Of a DNA stretch of 47,931 nucleotides, positions 7,635-15,677 are shown one piece after another (position 1 is the stretch's first letter; every line of letters begins with the position of its first letter). A model generated the notes under the pieces. That model was not told the DNA's origin. It ran no database searches and worked only from the letters and a program-made list of their open reading frames with translations. This DNA is from CAZZNQ01 sp964655775. Lineage in GTDB: Bacteria > Planctomycetota > Brocadiia > SM23-32. The translations under genes were made by a program, and so were the position numbers. Where the stretch lies: NCBI GenBank assembly GCA_964655775.1, contig CAZZNQ010000023.1, forward strand, positions 1 through 47,931, written 5' to 3'.

Positions 7635-9004
7635 TGACTGATGACCGCAAGACACTTCCCATGAAGCAGCCGAAAAGGAACCTGCTTACCCCGGTTGCAG
7701 ACGCAGTGGACTTCCTTTCACGGCGGGCGTGGGTTGTTGCTCTCGTGGCTGCCGTGGTGGCCTTGTTGCTGGGGCGCTACGCCTTGCTCCTGCTGATAGT
7801 GGCCCTGACGGCCCTGTGGCATCTTCTGTGGCTTGTCTCTCTTGTTGCACTTCCCCACCGGCGTCGCGGTCTGCAGTCGGGTGTTCGCTACAGGCTCACG
7901 CGTTGGGGCGTGGTGTACTGCACGGTGGCAGCCCTGTTCGCATTCCTGTCCGGCTCGTGGGGCTCCAACCTGGTGTATCTTGCCACTGCGTTCCTCCTGG
8001 CATGTCTTGTGTGCTCGTTATTCATCCCTGCCTACATGCTCGGACGCACAGACATGAAGTGGCGGCTTCCCAGCCGCATATTCGCCGGGAAGCTGTTCTC
8101 CTTTGAGGTGGTGGTCCAGAATCGCCGGCGCCGTGTGGGGGTGTACGGGCTGGATGTTGCGACGGCGGCCCCGGTGGGCACGGTCAGTGACATGCAACAC
8201 GTCCCCCTGCTGTCCGGCGGTGATTCACGCGCCGTATCGCTGCACCAGTTCATGCCGGTGCGCGGTCTGCACTCCTTGCCGCCGGTCTCGTTGCGGACGG
8301 CGTTTCCGTTTGGGCTCCTTGAGGTCGGCATCTCGAGCGTACGTGCACGGGACGTCCTTGTCTTCCCAAGCCTGGGCCGGATCCACCAGGAAGCCCTGTT
8401 CCGTTACGATGGGCGACGAGCCCAGTGGTTGGAGCAGATCCGCCAGAAGGACACCCAGGGTGAGTTCCGGTCGCTGCGGGAATACCAGTCCGGCGATGAT
8501 CCCCGCCACATCCACTGGCCCACAACCGCACGGCTCAGCAAACTCTATGTGCGCGAGTTCGAAAAGCACGTCATGCATGGAGTATTGCTTCTTCTGGACC
8601 TGGGTCGTCCGATGGAGGATTCGAACAACGAACGTCAGACAGAACGGGTGGAAAAGGCGATCAGTTTCACGGGGACGCTGGCCCAGCTCCTTACGGAGCG
8701 GAGCGTGAACTACGCCTTTGCGTCGTACTGCCCTTCCCTCAATGTGCTTAACTACGATTGCGGGGACGAGCACTTTCGGTTGCTGCTCTCAGCCCTGGCC
8801 ACGGCCGAGCCGCCTGCTTCGCAGGGCCCGTCGGATCTCGTTGCCTCACTGGGCCTGCGCGGTGCGGAACAATGTAATGCATGTCTCATTTCAGCGGGGC
8901 CGCTGTCGCAGGAGTCGGCCGCTTCAGCACTGGGCCCCCTTGCGCGAAGCACGATTGTCATCGATGTCAGCGATTCCGAATTCAGCGACCTATTCACGGT
9001 CTAG
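7634..9004 (+). CDS. DUF58 domain protein, VWA-like, membrane anchored
   Basis: A 456-residue protein with two N-terminal hydrophobic hairpins (about residues 28-75 and 87-130), then a beta-rich region and the DUF58 signature SLREYQSGDDPRHIHWPTTARLSKLYVREFE cut here to its key parts: REYQSGDD, R-HIHW and the LYVREFE strand. DUF58 domains resemble von Willebrand A folds and are expected clients of the adjacent MoxR ATPase. The ATG at 7634 overlaps the moxR stop by one base. The upstream in-frame extension is a shadow of moxR. The 3' end probably overlaps the transglutaminase gene by about 40 bases. The biochemical role of this family is not established. Confidence 0.88.
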   Translation: MTDDRKTLPMKQPKRNLLTPVADAVDFLSRRAWVVALVAAVVALLLGRYALLLLIVALTALWHLLWLVSLVALPHRRRGLQSGVRYRLTRWGVVYCTVAALFAFLSGSWGSNLVYLATAFLLACLVCSLFIPAYMLGRTDMKWRLPSRIFAGKLFSFEVVVQNRRRRVGVYGLDVATAAPVGTVSDMQHVPLLSGGDSRAVSLHQFMPVRGLHSLPPVSLRTAFPFGLLEVGISSVRARDVLVFPSLGRIHQEALFRYDGRRAQWLEQIRQKDTQGEFRSLREYQSGDDPRHIHWPTTARLSKLYVREFEKHVMHGVLLLLDLGRPMEDSNNERQTERVEKAISFTGTLAQLLTERSVNYAFASYCPSLNVLNYDCGDEHFRLLLSALATAEPPASQGPSDLVASLGLRGAEQCNACLISAGPLSQESAASALGPLARSTIVIDVSDSEFSDLFTV

Positions 9005-11291
9005 TAGCGCAGAAGGCGCACAAACACCGCAAGCGCCCGCGTACACGTGGCTTCTGCTGTTGACCACGTACGGAGTGATAGCGTCGGGTGTGCTTCTGTT
9101 GGCTATTGCCGAACGAACCATGGTCTACTTCTTCGCGGCCGTGGTCCTGTGTGGCGCTCATGCCCTTGTTGTAGGCCGCTCAGGCGGCAGTTTCGTCAGT
9201 GGACCGGTCAGCCACATCATGGCCATCGGGGCGCTGGGGCTCGCCCTGTTCCAAACTTACATCCTGCAGACTCATCTTAGTTTTGCGGCGGCTCATTTTC
9301 TGTTGTTCGTGCAGATCATCAAGCTGTACGAGGCCAGGTGGAGCCGTGACCTGCGCCTTATCCAGGTGATTGCGTTCTTTCAGCTAGTTGTCGCGGGGAC
9401 ATGGGCGGTGGAACTCGTTTTCCTGCCGGCCTTTATCCTGGCAGCGCTGTGCATCATGGCCAGCCTTATGGCGTTCACCATCCATCCGCCTTTCGGCGCA
9501 GAGCGGCGAGGGCCTCGAACTGCAGGGGGACTACGCAGCATCCGGCTGAAGCATTTCATGGCGGCCATGGTCGTACCCTCTCTTCTGGTGGCAGTGGCAA
9601 CGGTTGTCCTGTTTGTGTTCTTACCTCGCTTCCGGGTGCGGCGCAGTCGTATGCTTCCCATGCTCGAGCCCATATCGGGTTTCTCCGAGAACGTGTCGCT
9701 CAGGGAGATAGGCACGTTGCGCCAGAGCGATCGTGTGGTGTTCCGCGCGCGCTTCTACGCGGCCGACACACCCGGACAGGAGCCCATCGAGCCTCCACGG
9801 GTATTGATGCGCGGCACCTCGCTGCCGGCCTACAGGAACGGCCAGTGGTTCAGCCATTCGGACGCCCTCCGTGCAGCCCTTCGTAGCGGAAGCAGGATGG
9901 ATCTGCAAACGGACCCGGATTTCAACTCCCGCTCTTCCTATAACCTGCGAGACGTCAGTGTCGAAAGCCGGCTGGTGCTGCAGCGGGTGCAGATGGAAGC
10001 GCGGCCCTCAGGCCTTCTTTTTGCCCTTTACCGACCCCGCCGCGTCCGGGGTTCCTACGAGAACCTAGTTGAGTCGGACTCGCACCGCCTAACCGTTCCC
10101 TTCAACAGCCCCCTGGCACAGAACTACGAGGTGTTCTCCTTCGTCCCCGAGTTCAGGGCTGAGCAACTTCGCGAGATGGAATGCCCCGACCGGGTACTTC
10201 CGTGGGTCGGCTACTGGATGCTTCCGGATTCCATTGTCCCGCAACTAAGGGCTGTAGCCGCCGAGATCGACGACATCTACACGCCGCGAACGGACTACGA
10301 CCGGATGATCGCCGTGCGGAACTACCTGTTGGATCCGCTGCGTTTTCAGTATACCTTTGAGTTGCCGGACTACGGCACGGAAGACCCCGTGGTTGCGTTC
10401 TTAACTCGCACCCACCGGGGTAGTTGCGAGCATTTCTCAAGCGCCATGGCTCTCCTGCTTCGCGTCTGGGGCATCCCGACGAGGCTTGCGGTGGGTTTCA
10501 AGCACGGCGATTTCTCATCGCCGACAGGCGAGCGCCTGTTCCGGGACATGGACGCTCACGCCTGGGTAGAAGTCTATTTTAATGACATGGGTTGGGTTGA
10601 GGTGGACCCAACACCGGCGGCAGCCTTCTCCGAGCGTTCGCGCCAACGGCAGATCGGTATTCTCTCGCGCGTGCTGCTGGAGCTCAAGTCCTCCGCTTCC
10701 CGCACCTATCGCAAGGCTCGGCTTCAGTGGGGCGGGAGCGTCCTGGGCTACAATAGGTCGAGGCAAGAACGCGCTCGTAGAGCGCTCAGTGCGGCGACGT
10801 CACGGTTCGCCAGAGACTCGGCCTCCTTCTTCAGGGCATTGTGGCCCGGTGGGGGCAGCGGCAATCTGCTTGATGCCTTGGTTTCGATTGCCTCAGTCGT
10901 GCTCGTGGCAGGCGGTCTATACTACTTGCTGAAACGTACGGGCCTGCTCTCTCGGTTACGTTTTGCCCGGAGGCATCGCCCAAGAACGGTGCGCGAGTAC
11001 GAGGACCTGCTGGCCTTGCTGAGGAAGAAGGGGCTGGCCCGTGCGCAGCACGCGACGCCTCGTGAGTTCGCCGACTCCGTGGCCGCATGCCTGAACGAGT
11101 CCGAATCGCCTGCTGATGTCCAGATCGCTGCCGTGCGGCTGATAACGGATTTCTACTACGAGATGCGTTTCGGAGGCCGTTCGCTTACCGTCGACGAGGA
11201 GCGCCAAGTTGCGGAGGCCCTCGCCGCCCTCCGGGGATTACGGCGCCTGAGCCGGTCGCCTCGAGTCTTGCCCCCTCCGGAGCCGGCCTGA
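8964..11291 (+). CDS. Membrane transglutaminase-like protein (TgpA type)
   Basis: A protein of about 775 residues. The N-terminal part has five or six membrane segments (roughly residues 25-225), followed by an extracytoplasmic beta-rich region. A transglutaminase core follows with a full Cys-His-Asp triad: C488 in RGSC-EHFSSA, H532 in MDAHAWVEVY and D548 in GWVEVDPTP. A further membrane helix (about 725-745) precedes a DUF4129-like cytoplasmic tail. TgpA-type proteins of this plan are linked to the cell envelope, but their substrate is not settled. The start is uncertain: the ATG at 8964 overlaps the DUF58 gene and no good ribosome binding site is visible; the frame itself is certain from about 9010 on. 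It converges with nnrD 13 bases downstream. Confidence 0.88.
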   Translation: MSAIPNSATYSRSSSAEGAQTPQAPAYTWLLLLTTYGVIASGVLLLAIAERTMVYFFAAVVLCGAHALVVGRSGGSFVSGPVSHIMAIGALGLALFQTYILQTHLSFAAAHFLLFVQIIKLYEARWSRDLRLIQVIAFFQLVVAGTWAVELVFLPAFILAALCIMASLMAFTIHPPFGAERRGPRTAGGLRSIRLKHFMAAMVVPSLLVAVATVVLFVFLPRFRVRRSRMLPMLEPISGFSENVSLREIGTLRQSDRVVFRARFYAADTPGQEPIEPPRVLMRGTSLPAYRNGQWFSHSDALRAALRSGSRMDLQTDPDFNSRSSYNLRDVSVESRLVLQRVQMEARPSGLLFALYRPRRVRGSYENLVESDSHRLTVPFNSPLAQNYEVFSFVPEFRAEQLREMECPDRVLPWVGYWMLPDSIVPQLRAVAAEIDDIYTPRTDYDRMIAVRNYLLDPLRFQYTFELPDYGTEDPVVAFLTRTHRGSCEHFSSAMALLLRVWGIPTRLAVGFKHGDFSSPTGERLFRDMDAHAWVEVYFNDMGWVEVDPTPAAAFSERSRQRQIGILSRVLLELKSSASRTYRKARLQWGGSVLGYNRSRQERARRALSAATSRFARDSASFFRALWPGGGSGNLLDALVSIASVVLVAGGLYYLLKRTGLLSRLRFARRHRPRTVREYEDLLALLRKKGLARAQHATPREFADSVAACLNESESPADVQIAAVRLITDFYYEMRFGGRSLTVDEERQVAEALAALRGLRRLSRSPRVLPPPEPA

Positions 11292-11304
11292 GTTGTCGGT
11301 CGAC

Positions 11305-12189
11305 TCATGTGCCGTTCCTATCGTCCTCCGGCTGCAGCTCCGAGTACGCCAGGTTAAGGCTGTCCAGTATATCCTCGGCCATCAGGGAAAGTTCCCCCAC
11401 TTGGCCGGCCGCGATGTCGCCAGCCAGGCCGTGGACATAGACGCCGAGTTGTGCCGCCTCGAATGGCGACAGTCCCTGACATAGTAAGCCAGCTATCACG
11501 CCCGAGAGCACGTCCCCTGCCCCGCCGGTTGCCATCCCGGGATTGCCCGTGGGGTTAACGAACTCCGCTTCCCCGTCGGTTACGATGGTGCCCGACCCCT
11601 TCAGCACGACGATGGTCCTCCGCCCGCTTACGAGCTTGCGAGCGGCAGCATGGCGGTCGGCCTGAACGGCGCCGGGGCCGTTCATGTCCAGCAGTCGGGC
11701 GGCTTCTCCGGGATGCGGAGTCAGAATTCGCAGTGCGCGCACCGTGTCCAGAGCGCACCGGTCGGCGCTCAGCGCATTCAGCGCGTCCGCATCGACCACG
11801 GCAGTGCCCGGCAACTCCGCGACCAGGCGTCTCATGCATCTTGCCGTGGGCACCGCGATGCCGACTCCCGGCCCGATGACGAAAGCATCATAGTTGTGCG
11901 CCACATTCAGGATAGAGTCCGCCGCTTCGTCGCCCAGGACATGCGGCTCCGTCTCGGGCAGCGGTAGCGACATTGCGCTGGCCAGTCTGATTTCGGCGAC
12001 GAAGTTGAGACTGTCGGGAAGGGCTACGGTTACCAGGCCTGCCCCCGATCTCTGCGCTGCGAGAGCGGCCAGGCAAGGGGCGCCCGTCATGCCCGGGCTT
12101 CCGCCAACTATGAGAACTCGCCCGAAGTCCCCTTTGTGGGCGTCCGCATTGCGTGCAGGCAGTCTCGGCAATCTCGTCACTTCGTGCAT
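11305..12189 (-). CDS. nnrD: ADP- or ATP-dependent NAD(P)H-hydrate dehydratase
   Basis: Repairs damaged NADHX/NADPHX by dehydrating the S-hydrate back to NAD(P)H at the cost of ADP or ATP. The ribokinase-like fold is recognisable: GDFGRVLIVGGSPGMTGA near residue 20-37, VVDADALN (131-138), LTPHPGEAARLL (157-168) and the catalytic loop NPGMATGGAGDVLSG (216-230) with Asp226 as base. The N-terminal epimerase half (NnrE) found fused in many bacteria is absent, so the enzyme is single-domain (294 residues). The start follows a GGGGG-rich element. It is the last gene of a leftward tsaD-larB-nnrD group, nine bases after larB. Confidence 0.92.
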   Translation of the reverse strand: MHEVTRLPRLPARNADAHKGDFGRVLIVGGSPGMTGAPCLAALAAQRSGAGLVTVALPDSLNFVAEIRLASAMSLPLPETEPHVLGDEAADSILNVAHNYDAFVIGPGVGIAVPTARCMRRLVAELPGTAVVDADALNALSADRCALDTVRALRILTPHPGEAARLLDMNGPGAVQADRHAAARKLVSGRRTIVVLKGSGTIVTDGEAEFVNPTGNPGMATGGAGDVLSGVIAGLLCQGLSPFEAAQLGVYVHGLAGDIAAGQVGELSLMAEDILDSLNLAYSELQPEDDRNGT

Positions 12190-12198
12190 CGCTACCCC

Positions 12199-12963
12199 CT
12201 ATTCCTGCCCCGCTTGCACAACCATGGCGTTGATCTGGGCGGCGATGTATCCGGCGCCGAAACCGTTGTCGATGTTGACGACGGACACGCCCGCCGCGCA
12301 GCTATTGAGCATGGTAAGGAGGGGCGCCAGTCCGCCGAAGCTGGCTCCGTATCCGACGCTCGTCGGTACGGCGATGACGGGTCGGGCGACGAGCCCGCCG
12401 ACGACGCTGGCGAGTGCGCCCTCCATTCCCGCGACCACGACCACGACGTTCGCGGTGGTGAGCTCTTCCCTCACAGCAAGCAGCCTGTGCAGGCCGGCAA
12501 CACCAACGTCGTAGACCAGAGAGACCTCCGCTCCGAGCATCTCGGCCGTCACCACGGCTTCCTCCGCGACGGGCAGGTCGCTGGTGCCTGCGGTGACGAC
12601 CGCCACCGCGCCGGCGGCCTCAATCGCCTCGCGACGCACCGTAGCACAGCGGGCTGTGGCGCGGTACTCGGCGTCCGGGCAGATATCCTTCACGGCCTCG
12701 TACTGTCCGGGGTTGCAGCGGGTCGCCAGCAGCGAGTCACTTGCTTCAAGCAGCCTCCGAGCTATCTCGGCCACCTGGGTCGGCGTCTTGCCCTCGCAGA
12801 AGATCACCTCCGGCGCTCCGCAGCGGATGGTCCGATGGTGGTCGACTCGGGCGAACCCGATGTCCTCGAACGGCAGCGAGCGCATCCTGTCGAGGGCCTC
12901 CGCTACGGTCAGCTCTCCTTGGGAGACTCGGTTCAGCAGTTGGCGCAGTCTTCTTTCGTCCAA
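12199..12963 (-). CDS. larB: Nickel-pincer cofactor biosynthesis protein LarB
   Basis: LarB carboxylates the pyridinium ring of nicotinic acid adenine dinucleotide and cleaves it to pyridinium-3,5-biscarboxylic acid mononucleotide, the first step to the nickel-pincer cofactor of lactate racemase. The N-terminal signature LPFEDIGFARVDHHR and PEVIFCEGKT, and the C-terminal PurE-like core (AGTSDLPVAEEA, PTSVGYGASFGG, NIDNGFGAGYIAA), are clear. Length (254) is normal. The start is a TTG at 12963, 18 bases after the tsaD stop, with a weak ribosome binding site. No larA, larC or larE is in the window, so it is separated here from its pathway partners. Confidence 0.92.
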   Translation of the reverse strand: MDERRLRQLLNRVSQGELTVAEALDRMRSLPFEDIGFARVDHHRTIRCGAPEVIFCEGKTPTQVAEIARRLLEASDSLLATRCNPGQYEAVKDICPDAEYRATARCATVRREAIEAAGAVAVVTAGTSDLPVAEEAVVTAEMLGAEVSLVYDVGVAGLHRLLAVREELTTANVVVVVAGMEGALASVVGGLVARPVIAVPTSVGYGASFGGLAPLLTMLNSCAAGVSVVNIDNGFGAGYIAAQINAMVVQAGQE

Positions 12964-12981
12964 ATCCCGGTCCGTTTCTCG

Positions 12982-13995
12982 TCAGGGGATTGCTTCGACG
13001 GTCAGGGGCGCATAGGCGTCCGCCTCGGCCAGATGGTATCCGAGCCCGGCCGTCATCGCGGCGTTGTCGGTGCACAACGGCCTCGGCGACAGGTGAAGGC
13101 AAAAACCTCGGGCGTCGGCCTCGTCGGTCATGCGCTTCCGAAGGTGGCCGTTCGCGCTGACCCCACCGCCCACGATGAGGCTCGCGGCCGAATGACGCTC
13201 AACGGCGTCCGCCGCTTTGCGGACCAGAACGTCGACCACGGCCTCCTGGAAGCTTGCCGCCACGTCTGCAACGAACATGGGGTCGTACGTGGCCGCCTCG
13301 ACTTCGTCCCATGATGCCCCGGTGCCGACGCAATGGTAGAGGACGGCAGTCTTAAGGCCGCTGAAGCTGAAGTCGGCGCTATCCGGCCCAAGCCAGCTCC
13401 GCGGAAAATCTACTGCCTTTGGGTCGCCGTCCAGGGCCGTTCGCTCGATGATTGGCCCCCCCGGGTATCCCAGCTTGAGGATGTTAGCCACCTTGTCAAA
13501 CGCCTCCCCCGCCGCGTCGTCCACGGTGCCGCCCAGGAAGTCATGGCGGATCGGTCCTCTTGTCAGGTACAGGCTTGTATGGCCTCCGCTCACCACCATG
13601 CTCACAGCGGGCAGCTCCGGCGTGTCTCCGGCGAGCCATGCGCTGTAGATGTGCGCGTGAAGGTGGTTTACGGCGACCAGTGGAAGACGTAGCGCCCAGC
13701 ACAGCGACTTGGCCACCGTCATCCCTATCAGAAGGGATCCGATGAGGCCGGGAGTCTGGGTTACGGCAATGGCGTCGACCTCGGAAAGGCCCGTCTGGGC
13801 CTCACGAAGCGCTTCATCGATAACGGGCAGTATGCTGGCGACGTGGGCCCTGCAGGCAATTTCCGGCACCACGCCACCGAACCGGGCATGGATCTCCTGC
13901 TGGCTGCTAACGACGCTCGAAAGGACACGCCTTCCGTCCTCGACGACGGCTGCAGCGGTCTCGTCGCAAGATGTCTCGATTCCCAGCAGTCTCAC
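12982..13995 (-). CDS. tsaD: tRNA N6-threonylcarbamoyladenosine transferase TsaD
   Basis: Transfers the threonylcarbamoyl group to A37 of tRNAs that read ANN codons, with TsaB and TsaE. The ASKHA signature LGIETSCDETAAAVV is at the N-terminus, the metal-binding pair is in NHLHAHIYSAWL, the glycine-rich GGHTSLYL and the late VGGGVSANGHLR and CTDNAAM motifs are all in place. Length (337) is typical. The start is GTG at 13995, which places the ATPase strand at residue 3. It is the first gene of the tsaD-larB-nnrD group and is divergent from hisH. Confidence 0.96.
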   Translation of the reverse strand: MRLLGIETSCDETAAAVVEDGRRVLSSVVSSQQEIHARFGGVVPEIACRAHVASILPVIDEALREAQTGLSEVDAIAVTQTPGLIGSLLIGMTVAKSLCWALRLPLVAVNHLHAHIYSAWLAGDTPELPAVSMVVSGGHTSLYLTRGPIRHDFLGGTVDDAAGEAFDKVANILKLGYPGGPIIERTALDGDPKAVDFPRSWLGPDSADFSFSGLKTAVLYHCVGTGASWDEVEAATYDPMFVADVAASFQEAVVDVLVRKAADAVERHSAASLIVGGGVSANGHLRKRMTDEADARGFCLHLSPRPLCTDNAAMTAGLGYHLAEADAYAPLTVEAIP

Positions 13996-14099
13996 GGGTG
14001 TTCGGTTTCGATGGATGGCGAAACAGGGGCGATGGAAGCCATTCTACAAGCGCAGGCCGGATTCCGGCAAGGGCGACAGGCTCATCGACAGTGGCGCAG

Positions 14100-14128
14100 T
14101 TGCGCCGCCAGACCATCCGGTTTAGAAT
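14100..14128 (+). promoter_or_regulatory. Sigma-70-like promoter for hisHF
   Basis: TTGCGC, 17 bases, TAGAAT. The -10 box matches at five of six positions; the -35 is weak. It is about 57 bases before the hisH ATG, in the tsaD-hisH divergent gap. Confidence 0.45.
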
Positions 14129-14185
14129 CGCAACATCCCGAACATAGCCACGGGTCCCCGCTTCATCCGGCCTGGACCAGATGAC

Positions 14186-14809
14186 ATGAAGGCACAGCAG
14201 ACCGTAACGGTCGTAGACTACAGGGCCGGCAATCTCACCAGTGTGCGATTGGCGCTGGAGAAGCTTGGGTGTCGGGTCAACGTGACTCGGTCGCCCGACG
14301 AAGTGCGCGCTGCAGAGCGACTCGTATTCCCGGGCGTGGGCGCCGCCAGTGCCGCCATGGATACGCTGCACGGAATGGGTTTGGGAGAAGGCCTGGCGGA
14401 TTACGTGCAGACCGGGCGACCGATGCTCGGCATCTGCCTGGGCGCGCAGATCATCCTGGACTACAGCGAGGAAGGCGATACGGTCTGCCTGGGCCTGATC
14501 GGCGGCCGAGCCAACAAGCTGCAGGTGCCGCCACAGGCCAAGGTCCCGCATATGGGCTGGAACGCCGTGGACTTCGTCAACCCGCACCCGATCTGGCGCG
14601 ACGTCGAATCCGGCTCGCAGTTCTACTTCGTGCACAGCTACGCACCCGCGCCGTCGGACCCCGACGCTGCGATCGGCCACACCGACTACTACGGTGTTTT
14701 CAGCAGCGCTCTCAGCCAGGATAACATCGTCGCCTCTCAGTTCCACCCCGAACGTAGTGGCCGCGTGGGTCTGAAGGTACTGAGCAACTTCCTCTCGTGG
14801 AATCCGTGA
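14186..14809 (+). CDS. hisH: Imidazole glycerol phosphate synthase glutaminase subunit
   Basis: Class I glutamine amidotransferase that feeds ammonia to HisF. The nucleophile elbow GICLGAQ has Cys84, and the dyad is His187 and Glu189 in QFHPERSG; the PGVGA oxyanion strand and PHMGWN motif typical of HisH are present. Length is 207. The stop lies one base before the hisF start, so the pair is coupled. No other histidine gene is adjacent. HisH/HisF pairs outside his operons can also serve sugar amidation, and the altered partner (next entry) keeps that alternative open. Confidence 0.92.
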   Translation: MKAQQTVTVVDYRAGNLTSVRLALEKLGCRVNVTRSPDEVRAAERLVFPGVGAASAAMDTLHGMGLGEGLADYVQTGRPMLGICLGAQIILDYSEEGDTVCLGLIGGRANKLQVPPQAKVPHMGWNAVDFVNPHPIWRDVESGSQFYFVHSYAPAPSDPDAAIGHTDYYGVFSSALSQDNIVASQFHPERSGRVGLKVLSNFLSWNP

Positions 14810-14810
14810 T

Positions 14811-15590
14811 ATGCTGAGCAAACGGGTGATCATCTGCCTGGACGTGCGCGAGGGAAAGACCACGAAGGGGGTTCAGTTCCAGGAGAACGTCGACGTCGGC
14901 GATCCGGTTGAGATGGCGCAGGAGTACTACGAGGATGGCGTGGATGAGCTGGTCTTCTACGACATCGGCGCTTCGCCCGCCCACAAGGACATCATGATCG
15001 ACGTAGTCCGACGCGTGGCGGAACGCACCTTCATTCCGTTCGCCGTCGGCGGCGGTTTGCGCACCACGGACGACATGCGGCGGGTGCTGCTGGCGGGTGC
15101 GGACAAAGTGAGCATAGACACGGCCGCAGCACGCAATCCCGATCTCATAACCGAGGGAGCCAGTCGGTTCGGCAGCCAGTGTATTGTGCTGGGCATGCAG
15201 ACCAAGCACGTGGGCAAGTCGGCACGTTTTCCCAGCGGATATGAGGTGTTTATCGAAGGCGCACGCGTCGCCACCGGCATGGATGCCCTGCGGTGGGCAA
15301 AGGAAGCGGAGGAACTTGGCGCCGGCGAGATCTGCCTGAATTCCATTGACGCTGACGGGACCGAAGCCGGGTATGATATCGAGGTTACGCGCATGGTCAG
15401 CGAGTCGGTCTCCATCCCGGTGATTGCGAGCGGTGGCGCCGGCACCCCCGAACACATGGTGGAGGTGCTCACGGCGGGCAAGGCCGATGCGGCACTGATC
15501 GCTTCTATGGTGCACTTCCGCAAGTACACGATAAGCGAGATCAAGAAGTGTCTCGCCGAAGCCGGCCTGCCGATGCGCATGCACTGGTGA
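14811..15590 (+). CDS. hisF: Imidazole glycerol phosphate synthase cyclase subunit, catalytic Asp130 replaced by Gln
   Basis: A (beta/alpha)8 barrel that closes the imidazole ring with ammonia from HisH. Asp11 (ICLDV), the phosphate-binding GGG loop (80-82), NSIDADGT and the IASGGAG loop are intact. The second catalytic acid, Asp130 in Thermotoga HisF, is Gln130 here (VLGMQTK). The codon is CAG and the flanking sequence is otherwise regular. The barrel resembles a HisF branch seen in Desulfovibrio, which I recall as having GMDVK at this site. The protein is either a HisF with shifted chemistry or a HisF-like enzyme for another substrate. Length (259) is normal. It is followed by pyrG after 87 bases. 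Confidence 0.9.
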   Translation: MLSKRVIICLDVREGKTTKGVQFQENVDVGDPVEMAQEYYEDGVDELVFYDIGASPAHKDIMIDVVRRVAERTFIPFAVGGGLRTTDDMRRVLLAGADKVSIDTAAARNPDLITEGASRFGSQCIVLGMQTKHVGKSARFPSGYEVFIEGARVATGMDALRWAKEAEELGAGEICLNSIDADGTEAGYDIEVTRMVSESVSIPVIASGGAGTPEHMVEVLTAGKADAALIASMVHFRKYTISEIKKCLAEAGLPMRMHW

Positions 15591-15677
15591 GGGCTGCCGT
15601 TCACTCTCGGCTGCACATCCGGGTTTGTCGACGTCGTCGTCCTCTTGTCCGTTCGGAACCGGCCAGGGAGCATCCTG

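Noticed and set aside
8718..8963. Extension of the transglutaminase frame upstream into the DUF58 gene
   Set aside because: The extra 82 codons are Arg/Ser-rich, lie over a well-supported gene in another frame and lack a ribosome binding site at their start.
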